From Anodontia alba (taxonomy: Eukaryota; Mollusca; Bivalvia; Lucinida; Lucinidae), in assembly GCA_964016985.1 (NCBI GenBank), contig OZ024831.1, positions 24,587,948 to 24,651,947 on the forward strand: a DNA stretch of 64,000 nt, given 5' to 3'. The notes below the pieces were generated by a model. The model had not been told where the DNA came from. It worked only from the letters and a program-made list of their open reading frames with translations, and did no database searches. The first letter of the stretch is position 1, and each line of letters starts with the position of its first letter. Positions 11,041 to 21,364 of this stretch are shown here, piece by piece. Both the position numbers and the translations under genes were made by a program.

Positions 11041-11360
11041 AGAAAGGAAGGCAATGATCAGGAATCGATACATTTATCCCACACCTTCCATCAGAGACAT
11101 CAAAGGGAAAAAAACATAAACACGAAATAACTGGACCCTAATGGAAACATCACTAACAAAAAGCCAAACGGACAGTTACTTTCCCACAAAGTGGTCAAAT
11201 GTCTATCCAAAACAAAAAGATGTAAGCGACACACACATTCAAAGACAAACTATAACAAAATAAACCATGACAGAAGAACCGCCTTGGAACGGTCAGTGAA
11301 AAGTATTTCACTGGGGGGCTTAAATCTATTTTACGCGGCCACAATCCTCGCCCTTACTTC
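11041..11360 (-). mobile_element. decayed PLE-1 3' tail
   Basis: Minus-strand match to the PLE-1 tail: ACCGCCTTGGAACGGTCAGT followed by GGGGGGCTTAAA, compare ACCGCCTTAGAACGGTCAGT and GGGGGGTTTAAAGC in better copies. The 5' part is highly diverged. Confidence 0.5.
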
Positions 11361-11384
11361 TGCCGCGGTTTAGACACGTAATTT

Positions 11385-11602
11385 GTTCAGTCCGCATGAA
11401 GGTTGTTCTTGTGTTTTTCAGTCCTTTTAGTATTGCGATTACCTCGCTTGGGGAAGAGAGATATAATCTTAGTGCTTTTCGTACGTTTGTTCGATTTGTG
11501 CTTGTTTGGATTTGTCGGTTTCCTCTTCCTCTTGGGGTCTGGGAAGGGCTGCGGTTTGTGATTGTGGCACTCCCTGGACTTTTCTCTTACCTTTTTTTCC
11601 TA
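11385..11602 (+). mobile_element. PLE-1 solo 3' tail, 5'-truncated
   Basis: About 215 bases matching the last part of the PLE-1 3' region: TTCTTGTGTTTTTCAGTCC, ATTGCGATTACCTCGC, CTCTTGGGGTCTGGGAAG, ending GGACTTTTCTCTTACC plus T run. The open frames across it are translated non-coding tail. Confidence 0.8.
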
Positions 11603-11639
11603 ACTCAGTGCTACATCTCCGAGAACACAAAAAAAAATC

Positions 11640-13060
11640 AACTAATTACAGAGATGAAACAACGATGAGGACTCGACAGCACGAAACAACTGAAATGCTA
11701 GCGCAAAAGAAAACCAACAATAAGGCTCCGGTGGGCCCGACCAAAGACAGAGCATCAAGTACCAACCAACTTTACCCAAAATTAAATTTCAAGTAAGCCT
11801 TTACGCTGGAACCATTATAGAATCTGAGGTCTAACCCGCCGGCGTGCAATTAAAGAGGGAAGCAAGATATTAACCGTGATTGGGTTAACAAGCATGCATG
11901 CAGTCTGTCGTATAACATTTATGTTGTACCCAATCTTTTTATATCGAAGAATGATTTTACGAAATTGGGTACTGAAGTCATTGCATATATTTTTCTGAAT
12001 TTATATACTAAATCACCATAAAATTCGGGTTCCGATAGGCCTTGTTGCAGAAGAGATTTAAGTCCAACATTGAATTTAGAAACTAAATCGGAATGACGTC
12101 TATAAAACTTAGAAAAGGCTTTACTTCGTTTATGATACCGATAACCCTGATTAAGAAGTTTAGCAGTTAGCAATTTATTACGAGTGTTAAAGTCAGCTAC
12201 ATGACTAGACACTCTGGCAAATCGAAATAATTGCGAAATATAAACACTGTAGGATGCCGCACGAGGAACATCACCATCCAAGAAAGGAAAATTTACAATC
12301 TCAAAATCAAAATCATCGCGTTTATCATAAATTTTGCAGGAAACAAACCCATCTACAACAGATAAATGTAAATCCAAAAACGCGGCCTCGGTATCAGAAG
12401 AATAAGCTTTAGTTAACTGAAGTTCTGGGGGGTAAATTTGACTGATTAAACCGTCGAAGTAGGTGTTGTCAATATTCAATAAATCATCCAAATATCTTGA
12501 AGTCGATCTAAAAGCTTCAATGATTTTAGATTGGTTTTCAAGGGAAAGGGACATCATGAAGTCTCTTTCATAACAAAACAAGAATAAATCAGCCACAAGG
12601 GGTGCGCAATTCGTACCCATCGGAATACCCACAGTTTGTCTAAATAACTTAGTACCAAATCTTATATAAATATTGTCAAGTAGAAAGGTTAGAGCTTCAC
12701 ACACTTTCTGACATGTCCATAATGTGTAATTTTATGCACTTCAGAAGTGAAAAAAGCAATTCTTACATTACATGCAAGGTAGACGGAATCTTCTCTATGA
12801 AATGTCCATTCAATTAAATCATTTAGTTTTTCTTCTATAAGATTATGAGGGGGTGTAGTGTAGTGTAAAGCGTGGAGAAATCATAAGTAGACAGACTAAA
12901 AGCACGAAATTGTCTGGATTTCAATTTATTTAAACCTCATTTGAATTTTTTATAGACCAAAACAGATTTCTCCCTGATCTTACGAAACCTTTGTCACAAT
13001 ATTTAATTACATGTTTTTTGATGGCAGTAAGACATGAAGTTGAAGTCCTCAAGACAAAAA
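11640..13060 (-). mobile_element. PLE-1 copy P1, truncated
   Basis: Minus-strand Penelope-like element lacking the 5' third. Its 3' part (11640-11918) matches, with divergence, the region after the reverse transcriptase in other copies. The reverse transcriptase is open from 12704 to 11919; upstream coding sequence (12705-13055) is recognisable but broken. Sequence divergence marks it as a different subfamily from P4-P6. Confidence 0.75.
11919..12704 (-). CDS. Penelope-like reverse transcriptase fragment (PLE-1 P1)
   Basis: 261 codons open. Residues about 25-40 hold GIPMGTNCAPLVADLFLF, and YLDDLLNID at about residues 70-79 is the catalytic Asp-Asp box of the reverse transcriptase. The conserved downstream block FDFEIVNFPFLDGDVPR and the thumb-like EPEFYGDLVYKFRKI follow. 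The N-terminal palm/finger region is missing, so it cannot be functional alone. No GIY-YIG endonuclease motif is visible. Assignment to Penelope-like elements is from resemblance to widely distributed mollusc copies; the reverse transcriptase call itself is firm. Confidence 0.8.
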   Translation of the reverse strand: MCEALTFLLDNIYIRFGTKLFRQTVGIPMGTNCAPLVADLFLFCYERDFMMSLSLENQSKIIEAFRSTSRYLDDLLNIDNTYFDGLISQIYPPELQLTKAYSSDTEAAFLDLHLSVVDGFVSCKIYDKRDDFDFEIVNFPFLDGDVPRAASYSVYISQLFRFARVSSHVADFNTRNKLLTAKLLNQGYRYHKRSKAFSKFYRRHSDLVSKFNVGLKSLLQQGLSEPEFYGDLVYKFRKIYAMTSVPNFVKSFFDIKRLGTT

Positions 13061-13204
13061 TACAGATAACAAGAAACTGAGGCGGCCTAATTCAACTATA
13101 ATCATCCCATACGGAGTTAAATTACATTGATGTGTAAACATTACAGCGGATGGAAAACATTTAGCATCCTAATGTTTTTTTATTATTTTTTCTGAAACAG
13201 ACAT

Positions 13205-13416
13205 TTAAAGTAAATAAGAGAACTCAGGAACTCATACAATCAGATCCACATCAAGCCCCCAACACCAAAAGGAAAGATAGACAAATACAATAAAACTGTC
13301 ACAAAATGAACAAAGTGTAAGATAAGATGGCCACCCCTTCCCATAAAGATGGGAATTCCACCACCCAACCGCAGTTTAGTCCATAACCAACCCGCATAAC
13401 TACCAAAAGAAAATAG

Positions 13417-13452
<36 letters not shown>

Positions 13453-14035
13453 AGAAAGCGAAACACCACATAAGAACAACAAAAAGTACCACAATAAAAG
13501 CAAGGCCCGGAACGGCCAGCAACGAACCACCGGGGCCAAAGCCAGCCCCACGGAACCCGAATCCTCGCCCTCAGCCTCCATAGTGGCAAAATCATACAAC
13601 TATTCTTACACGTGGTCCTCCAGCCCATCCACGAACCACCACAGGATCAACAGACAACCACAAAGGCAACAACGAAGCAAAGACGAGGACCCAGAGGAAA
13701 CAACGTACTGAGACATATGGAGATCCTTGGGTTGTCAAATAACACCACTGGAGTACTAGAGCAAATAAAAAAAATAAATCCCGGCCCAGACCATCTGATG
13801 AACAGTTTTTAAGTCGGACCATCATATTGTCTGAACCCCGACCAACCGGCGTGCATTTATAGAGTTAAACAAAGTGGTCAACCGTGATTGGGTTAACCGC
13901 TGAGCAAGTAGACTGTTTTATAAACTCAGTTATATCCCTTTCGTTTGTAAAAAATGTTACTTAAATGATCGGAAAACTCAGGTTTTTATACATTTTTCTA
14001 AATTTATGCATTAAGTCACCATTCTTACTTTGATT
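13205..14035 (-). mobile_element. PLE-related 3' region, second subfamily
   Basis: 13205-13335 matches, inverted, 38320-38415 (GATCCACATCAAGCCCCCAA versus TTGGGGCTTGATGTGGATC). 13820-14030 resembles the end of the PLE-1 reverse transcriptase frame and its 3' flank (GTGATTGGGTTAACC, CTAAATTTATGCATTAAGTC). A 32-base A run (13420-13451) splits it. The overlapping hydrophobic or poly-Phe open frames are translation artefacts. Confidence 0.5.
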
Positions 14036-14089
14036 CTAAAACGGAGCTTGCATTTGAAGAATTTGCTTTGAATACGGTTTCAAGTGATC

Positions 14090-14462
14090 ACTTTCTTCCG
14101 TACCCTACAGAAATAAATTGTCTGGCAGTTTTGCCTACAACATGGTAAATGTTAACTGTATATGTTTATACCAGTGTTTCTGATACAGTTAAATGACTTC
14201 GTGATCCCAAAGCAGCAGTGTAAGATAAGCAAATCAAATTTTATTTGCCTTCGTTGTCCGCTTACACATTCACTGCATCTGTGGAATATGCGAACGAACA
14301 GAAATGCTCAGATCCGACTGCATTGATGTGCATGCTAATCTGGATCTAAGTTGTCCGGAATTTGCATAAGGGCTCCTTTCATGCGTCGTGTATCAAGTAT
14401 TATATTGATAATAGTAAATCCCGGTGCACACAGACGTATGCATTATCAGGCGAACTTTTAAC
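14090..14462. other. unassigned sequence with possible family-J remnant
   Basis: Between two PLE fragments. Around 14290-14375 GATCCGACTGCATTGATG and GCATGCTAATCTGGATC recall family-J hairpin sequence; otherwise nothing is recognised. Confidence 0.3.
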
Positions 14463-14645
14463 AAATATATAGCGTTAGTCTAAAAACACTTCTGCAACAA
14501 GACATATCGGAACCAGAATTTTATGTTGACTCAGTGTACAGATTTAGAAAAATTGTGGGAAAATATAGCTTTTCGGAGCAATTAAGAAAACTAATTAACC
14601 GTTATAAAAGAATTGGTTATAGCCTAGATATTAGGCGATAGACTG

Positions 14646-14831
14646 CATGCCTAGTTATCAACCCAAATGTTACTTTAATGATAGAGAACTCAGGTTTTTA
14701 TACATTTTTTTCTAAATGTATGCATTAAGTCACCATTTTTACTTTGATTCTAAAACGGAGCTTAGTATTTTGTTTTTCTTTGCCTTTGAAGAATTTGCTT
14801 TGAATACGGCATGCCTAGTTATCAACCCAAA
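14646..14831. repeat. 142-bp insertion flanked by a 22-bp duplication
   Basis: CATGCCTAGTTATCAACC plus CAAA occurs at 14646-14667 and again at 14810-14831. Between them lie 142 bases closely matching 13955-14078 about 700 bases upstream (TGTTACTT...GAATACGG), with about 17 extra bases. See findings. Confidence 0.85.
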
Positions 14832-14932
14832 CATTGTTGATGGCTATGCTTCACTCTTTAATCGCACGACGGCGGTTCGGGCCTCAGACGCAATAACGCC
14901 CTCTTCATAAAAATTTAACCAGTGGGTTGGGG

Positions 14933-15141
14933 TTCCGTGTGTCATTTTGTTCTTGTGTTTTTCAGTCTTTTTAGTATTGCGATTACCTCGCTTGGGGAAG
15001 AGAGAACTAATCTTAGTGCTTTCCGTACGTTCGTTCGGTTTGTGCTTTTTTGAATTTGTCGGTTTCCTCTTCCTCTTGGGGTCTGGGAAGGGCTGCGGTT
15101 TTGTGATTGTGGCACTCCCTGGACTTTTCTCTTACCTTTTT
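14933..15141 (+). mobile_element. PLE-1 solo tail nested in PLE-1 copy P3
   Basis: A 5'-truncated tail (TTCCGTGTGTCATTTTG ... CTTACCTTTTT) interrupts the host copy between AGTGGGTTGGGG and TGACGATGTG, positions that are adjacent in P6 (61789-61810). Confidence 0.85.
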
Positions 15142-15728
15142 TGACGATGTGTTTTTTTCTTGACCCGCCTTGGTTCAACTATTGTTTTTTTATTTACTCT
15201 GGCACACAGTACTCGACTTTGTTTATCATAGTGATTTATTTGATTTTTATGCTTTTGCTTTGATGCACTGACTGAGGGGCGGCGGGGGCGGGGGTGGAGG
15301 GGGTGAGGTCTCCATGCAAACCGAATTTTTATTTTATGTATTTCTGCATTAAGGGTAGCATCGGGACCCAGGGTGAAGTTGGCTAGCTGTAATGCTTTAA
15401 CTCCCCGGTGGTTTATTCTACTGACCGTTCTAAGGCGGTGGTCCCGGTGTTAGTCTTACTCTTTGTTGCTTTGTGGTTTATTCTACGAGGCGATTTGTTT
15501 TAAGTCTTGCCTGGTGTTATTTTGTACTTGTGTTTTTCAGTCCTTTGAGCATTGCAATTTCCTAGCTTGAGGAAGAGAGAGCTAATCTTAGCGCGTTTCG
15601 TACGTTTGTTCGATTTTTGCTTGAATGTTTTGTTTTGTCTATTTTTTCTTCATCTTTGTGTCTTGGAAGGGCTGCAGCTTGTGATTGTGGCACTCCCTGG
15701 ACTCATCTTTTACCTTTTCTGCTTCAAA

Positions 15729-16020
15729 AGCGTTATTCAGTTTGTTTATTATTTTTATTAGCCTTCTGCACTTCCTACATCTATATCAATTATGATTATG
15801 ATAGCGGCATTAACCTATTTTTATGTAGGGAACATGCCATGGCATAGAAGACTGTATTTTGCATAATACCTATACCAGATCGTTGTCATTCCAACGAGAA
15901 TCCTGTCGAGTGAATAACGGTCCGATATAGAAATAAGTATACTGATAGCTTGGCTGACGTAATTAAATTTCTATTTCTGAATAAATCTGTGAACTATCAC
16001 TTACTAGTAACAAGAAGCTA
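15729..16020. other. unassigned sequence
   Basis: No gene or repeat recognised between the end of PLE-1 copy P3 and the AT microsatellite. Confidence 0.4.
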
Positions 16021-16021
16021 G

Positions 16022-16107
<86 letters not shown>
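16022..16107. repeat. (AT)n microsatellite
   Basis: About 42 AT repeats with one phase interruption near 16061. Confidence 0.97.
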
Positions 16108-16109
<2 letters not shown>

Positions 16110-16227
16110 GTTGTACTGATTTTCTACTGATTTTTACTAACTATTATTATTTCGTAATTCGCTACTTACACATGTGTTGCCTCGTGATTCGCCATCCCTA
16201 CAATAACATTTTCATGCATCATCCTGA

Positions 16228-16536
16228 TTTTTTTTTTTGTGTGTCGAGGTTTTACGGCCCAGTCAACCCATTGGGTTCATGTGGAGTGCGGTCAGTTTAC
16301 CTCAACACAGATTTACTGGGCCGGCTTAGTCCTCTAAGCGGTTAACAAGTATTATGCACATTCTTTCGCCAGAAACTGACAACTGTCCCTCTTGAATCAG
16401 CGGAAGGGAGAGAATGACCGTAGAAAATATTTCATGATCACTTTGTACGAAAGAATGTTGCCGATCCCGGGAGTCGAACCCGCAATCTCCTGATCACCAG
16501 TCGGACGCGGATCCAACACATCCACCGAGCATCCTG
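16228..16536 (-). mobile_element. tRNA-derived SINE (family K)
   Basis: On the minus strand the 5' end shows tRNA-like promoter boxes: box B GGGTTCGACTCCC and a box A-like segment about 40 bases before it. The body and the 3' end (AACCCAATGGGTTGACTGGGCC then A-rich) match the plus-strand copy at 45222-45530. A T run at 16228-16239 on the plus strand is the A tail. It is not a functional tRNA gene: the anticodon arm and acceptor stem are not conserved. Confidence 0.8.
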
Positions 16537-16790
16537 AAATTACTTCAGACACAGTACATGTTAACTACCAAATTTCGATATTCAACTAATCCATAAACAA
16601 AGTAAAGATAATTAACAAATCAAAAGTAAATCATTAAATAACGTTCGCAAACAAACACCTCTGCTGCACTGTTGAAAATGCGTAAATCTTCATTCTTCAT
16701 CACGGCCCATTAAATGAACACTATTAACCGTTGTAATAATTGGTTATGGATGTGTGTATAAAATCTACAATATACAACTGTTACAAGAAA
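16537..16790. other. unassigned sequence
   Basis: AT-rich, nothing recognised. Confidence 0.4.
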
Positions 16791-17089
16791 AAGTAAGAGA
16801 AAAGTCCAGGGAGTGCCACAGTCACAAACCGCAGCCCTTCCCAGACCCCAAGAGGAAGAGGAAACCGACAAATCTAAACAAGCACAAACCGAACAAACAT
16901 ACGAAAAGCACTAAGATTAGCTCTCTCTTCCCCAAGCGAGGTAATTGCAATACTAAAAGGACTGAAAAACACGAGAACAAAATGACACACGGAAAGACAT
17001 ACAACAAATCGCCTCGTAGAATAAACCACAAAGCAACAAGGAGTAAGACTAACACCGGGACCACCGCCTAAGAACGGTCGGTAGAGCAA

Positions 17090-17420
17090 ACCGGGGGGTT
17101 TAAAGCACTTTTACAGCTAGCAAACTTCACCCTGGGTCCCGATGCCACTCTTAATCGCAGAAAGCGAAATGGGCAGCTTTTGAAGGTGACAAAATGCTTT
17201 CATCACAACACAACTAGTAAAACAGAAAGCAAAGTGGGCAGCTATTGAAGACGGTGACCACAATGCTAGCATCACAACACATAAAAACAGTACAAAGAGT
17301 AAGAACAACACCTGGACCACCGCCTTAGAACGGTCAGTAGAATAAACTACCGGGGGGTTTAAAGCACTTTTACAGCTAGCTAACTTCACCCTGGGTCCCG
17401 ATGCTACTCTTAATACATAA
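17090..17420 (-). repeat. tandem duplication inside PLE-1 tail
   Basis: GGGGGGTTTAAAGCAC, CTTTTACAGCTAGC and CACCCTGGGTCCCGATG occur at about 17094-17150 and again at 17353-17410. Between them, an AGAAAGCAAAGTGGGCAGC phrase occurs twice about 65-70 bases apart. A similar arrangement is at 30120-30470. Confidence 0.75.
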
Positions 17421-17629
17421 ATACATAAAAATTCGATTCGCGTAAAGGCTCCCAACTCAGTCAATGCATCAAATGGAAAACATAAAAATCAAATTAATCA
17501 ATATAATAAACAAAGACGAGTACTCATGGCTAATTCTACTGTATGCCAGAGTAAATGAAAACCAATAGTTGAACCACGGCGGGCCAAGCCAAAGACATAC
17601 CGTCAAGCCCCAACCCACTGGTTAAAGTT

Positions 17630-18590
17630 TTACGAAGAGGCCGTCATTGATTCTGAGGCCCGAACCGCCGTCGTGCAATTAAAGAGTGAAGCATAGCCAT
17701 CAACAATGATTGGGTTGACAACTAGGCATGCAGTCTGCCGCATAATATCCAGGCTATAGCCCATTCTATTATAACGGTTAATAAGTTTTCTGAATAGCTC
17801 CGAAAAGTGAGATTTACCTACAATTTTTCTAAATCTGTACACTAAGTCACCGTAAAATTCGGGTTCCGATATACCTTGTTGCAGAAGTGTTTTCAGACTG
17901 ACGCTATAGTTTTCTAACAAGGCACTGTGTCTGCGATAAAATTTCGAAAACGCCTTACGAAGTTTAAAATAACGATAGCCCTACCTAAGAAGTTTGGCAG
18001 TAAGGGCTTTATTACGGTAGTTAAAGTCATTAAGATTTGAAGAAGCTCTGGCGAATCTTATAAGTTGAGATATGTATACCCCATATGAGGTACGCCGGGG
18101 GACATCGCCATCCAGAAAAGGGAAATTGACCATATCAAAATCAAAATCGTCCCGATTATCATAAATTTTGGTGGAAACTGTACCATTAGATATACATAGA
18201 TTCAAATCCCAAAAAGGTGCCTCGGTATCGGAAGAATTTGCTCTATTTAATTGGAGTTCTGTAGGGTATATCCGGTCCACCATTTGGTCAAAGTAAATAT
18301 TGTCAATATTTAATAAATCGTCAAGGTATCTTGAAGTTGATTTAAAAGCCTCAATAATCTCAGCCTGATTTTCACGTGAGAGAGACTTCATGAAATCTCT
18401 CTCATAACAAAAAAGAAACAAATCTGCAACAAGAGGAGCACAATTAGTTCCCATCGGAATACCAATAGTTTGTCTATAAAGTTTAGTTCCAAATCTAATA
18501 AAAATATTATCCAAAAGATAAACAAGGGCATCACAGACTTTTTGACATGATCATAAATTGTGATTATTATATACATTAGAAGTGAAAAAA
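17630..18590 (-). pseudogene. PLE-1 P4 reverse transcriptase, broken
   Basis: Core 18514-17981 (177 codons) holds GIPMGTNCAPLVADLFLF and YLDDLLNID. A stop after KLLR, where P6 reads on into QGYRY, separates it from the C-terminal piece 17920-17630, which ends with the conserved RQTACLVVNPIIVDGYAS block. All elements of the P6 reverse transcriptase are present in order, so breakage is by point lesions rather than truncation. Confidence 0.85.
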
Positions 18591-19111
18591 GCACATTCTT
18601 CGTTGCAAGCCAAATATTGGGTATTCTCCCGAATAAACGTTCGGTTAATTAAATCAATAAGTTTATCTTTTATAAGATGATGAGGTAACGTAGTATACAG
18701 TGTAGAAAAATCATATGTAGACAATTTAGAAGCCTGAAAGTTTTTAGATTTAAATTTATTGAGAACATCATTAGAATTTTTAATTGACCAAAATAGTTAA
18801 TTCCGTCCCTTTCGTAAACAGTATAATAGTATCTAATCCAATGTTTTTTAACAGCAGTAAGCCATGGACAAAACTGTAGTCGTACAAGCACTAGAATTAG
18901 CAATGAAACGTGCTTTATAAGGTCGTTTATGAAGTTTCGGTAACCAATATAACGTAGGAAGTCTGCCTTGCTTTTCTTTAATACTCACTGCAAACTTAGC
19001 AGTAATATCGATAGAATGGGTATTGACAATAGATCTCTCGTCAGTAGAAATCCGTTCATATGTTTTGGTACTACCAAGTTCTTGTTTTAGAGTATAGATA
19101 TAATAAAGTCG

Positions 19112-19534
19112 TCACACAACAGCAACATTATTAGCAGCTTTATCAGCTGGAGCCAAAACATACTTCCTATGAAATTCTTGGATACCTTGTTTCAAATATC
19201 GAAAAGATAATTTAGGCTTAGGAGGGAGAAGATCAAGGTTATTAGAGTAAAATAACACACGTTCATCAATGATCTTAAAAATCTTTAATTTCCAATTATT
19301 TAAAGCATTAGACTCAACATGCTCTCGTTTACACCAACGCGTACAATAATCATTTAAAGCACTGGCAATTGTTTCCCGACATTTATTGAAATCAATGTGG
19401 GCTGGGAATCTATATTTAGGTCCTTTTGAAATAACTGAACGGATTCGTGAATCAGTTATACTCTTCAAATTACCAGTTACAATATGACCCGCTGGTTGAT
19501 AACAAAAAACTTTTACGGGTAAATTCATTCCCAC
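19112..19534 (-). CDS. PLE-1 N-terminal domain, fragment
   Basis: 140 codons open, with KGPKYRFPAHIDFNKCRE near residue 33 and FHRKYVLAPADKAANN near the end. These blocks recur, diverged, at 60000-60300 and 63520-63710. They are characteristic of the N-terminal part of these Penelope-like proteins; no biochemical role can be read from the sequence. Confidence 0.75.
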   Translation of the reverse strand: MGMNLPVKVFCYQPAGHIVTGNLKSITDSRIRSVISKGPKYRFPAHIDFNKCRETIASALNDYCTRWCKREHVESNALNNWKLKIFKIIDERVLFYSNNLDLLPPKPKLSFRYLKQGIQEFHRKYVLAPADKAANNVAVV

Positions 19535-19694
19535 GTGCAGGCTTTTATTTCAGGGTAACAATCACCTAACGAGAAATGCGCCGAGCTGGTATTAACTATT
19601 GCCTTGTTTTAATGCACCAGAGATATGTTGCAACAAAACCACGGTATATTTATTAGTTACACTCATACATGTGGATGAAGACTCTTTAACAAAC

Positions 19695-21260
19695 TACTTA
19701 GCATTTGTATCGTGTTTGGCATAAGGATCTATTATTTAAATTACAGCAGAATGGAATAACTGGAAAACTATTGAATTGGATATCAAGTTATTTATCAGAA
19801 AGAAAGCAAAGGGTCTTCGTTGGCTCATCAATGTCGTCCCCGAGAGTTATAAAAGCCGGAGTACCCCAGGGAACCGTTCTTGGCCCCCTATTTGTCTTAG
19901 TTATATTAATGACAATTAGTTGAAAATTTATTGAGTATTGTACGACTGTTTGCTGACGATACGTCGTTAGCGTGTTCCTCTGCAAGCATACGTGATATAG
20001 AGGGCATTTTAAATCAGGACTTGCTTGTATTGTCCACTTGGAGGAAGCAATGGTTGGTTGGTTTTAATCCCAGTAAAACAGAAGCGATTTTAATCCCAGT
20101 AAAACAGAATCTTTTCTTGTAATGACGCATATCATTTTCCGAATCTTATGTTCGAAGACGTTTTGGTTAATTTTGTTGAAAGTCATAAGCATCTAGGGCT
20201 TACTCTTTCTAGTAACGCCAATAGGCATGCGCATATAGAAAACATTATTACATCTGTATCAAAACTATTAGGAATTATGAGAGCCGTTAAATATAAATTG
20301 AGTAGGAAAGCTTTAAATAATATCTATATTTATTACATTCGACCTATCCTGGAGTATGCAGCTGTGGTATGGGACGGCTGTACAGCATATGAAAAAACTC
20401 GACTTGCGCGAATACAGCATGAAGCAGCCAGAATTGTTACAGGACTAACGAGATCTGTTTCTATCGATAAACTCATAAAAGAAATAGGATGGTTGTCATT
20501 ATCAGATAGGCGTTTGTTTCAAAAGGCTGTGCTTATGTATAAAATCATAAATGGCTTGGCGCCAGAATACATTTCTAATATCATGCCGCCGTTTGTGTCA
20601 GAGCGAACAGAATATAGTCTGAGAAATGCAGCCGACATTTCTGTCTAAAGTAGAAGAACGGAAATTTATTCTAGATCATTTCTTCCCTCTTCCGTTGACT
20701 ACTGGAATAAGTTGCCTTTGTCAGTAAGAAGCGCCGACTCTCTCAGTGCTTTTAAACAATTACTTAAGAGATCTATTTTTAGGAGTCCTGAAATCCCAAA
20801 CTATTTTGTTTCAGGACAACGCATATCTTCTGTCTATCATTGTAGAATAAGAAATAATTGTAGCAATCTAAATGACGACTTATTCAATAATCATCTTAAA
20901 CCAACGGCTGCATGTGACTGTGGTTTTGAGAGTGAGGATGCTGAACACTACTTTTTCTTCTGTAATAGATTTACTCAGCTACGGACTAGTCTATTCCAGG
21001 CCATCCGTAAATTTCAGCCTGTCGGTATACGTCTTCTCCTACACGGTTCTCCTGATCTCTCCTGATCTAATGAATTGCCCTTTCCTGAAACTTGCGGGTT
21101 TTTTTTTATGAAGCTAATATATGTGGTCTGTGTGAAGTTACACCTGAATACGTAACTTTTAAACGGATATTCCTGACACATTTTCTCTTAGAAAAGAATG
21201 GCAAAATACATGCATGCTAAACTGATAATTTAACCAGATATCTTATGGCTACTGCCCTCA
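19695..21260 (+). mobile_element. non-LTR retrotransposon (jockey/CR1-like), 5'-truncated, decayed
   Basis: The reverse transcriptase is recognisable in three frames: KAGVPQGTVLGPLF (19850-19895), then LFADDTSLACSS (19950-19985) with the catalytic Asp pair, then the long C-terminal region to 20648 with GFNPSKTEAILI, HKHLGLTL and RPILEYAAVVWD. The last part (20712-21065) has a Cys-rich CDCG...AEHYFFFC motif. Frame breaks near 19915, 20125 and 20648 make it inactive. Same family type as 34831-36686 but a different lineage. Confidence 0.85.
20148..20648 (+). pseudogene. LINE reverse transcriptase C-terminal segment
   Basis: 166 codons: begins just after the catalytic box, with HKHLGLTLSS, IYYIRPILEYAAVVWDGC and EIGWLSLSDRR blocks that align in order with the intact frame at 34831-35958. 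Ends at a stop where the other copy continues, so this is one exon-less piece of a single broken frame, not a gene. Confidence 0.8.
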
Positions 21261-21364
21261 TCTCTCGTACACTAATGAGTCTGTTCACATCAGGCGGTAT
21301 TACCAGATTTACCTGGGGGACTACTTTTCTCTGATAACAGTGGTTCCCTGCAATGTAATATATA

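Larger units (their letters stand above)
14467..15728 (+). mobile_element. PLE-1 copy P3, 5'-truncated and twice interrupted
   Basis: Starts inside the C-terminal part of the reverse transcriptase frame (match to 61495 onward in P6) and continues to the full 3' tail ending near 15728. Two insertions break it: 14668-14808 (a patch with long flanking duplication) and 14933-15141 (a second PLE-1 tail). The coding part has a stop (ATTAGGCGATAG) and is dead. Confidence 0.8.
16795..19545 (-). mobile_element. PLE-1 copy P4, longest in window
   Basis: About 2.75 kb on the minus strand. Order in its own direction: N-terminal domain (19534-19112), linker with LPTLYWLPKLHK-type motif region (about 19100-18900), reverse transcriptase (18600-17630), 3' untranslated region and tail (17600-16795) ending in CTTTTCTCTTACTTTTT. 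The coding region has several frame breaks. The tail contains a tandem internal duplication (17100-17420). Confidence 0.85.

Noticed and set aside
13240..13628. Two overlapping frames with long Phe runs
   Set aside because: Produced by the A/T homopolymer at 13420-13451 within a PLE remnant.
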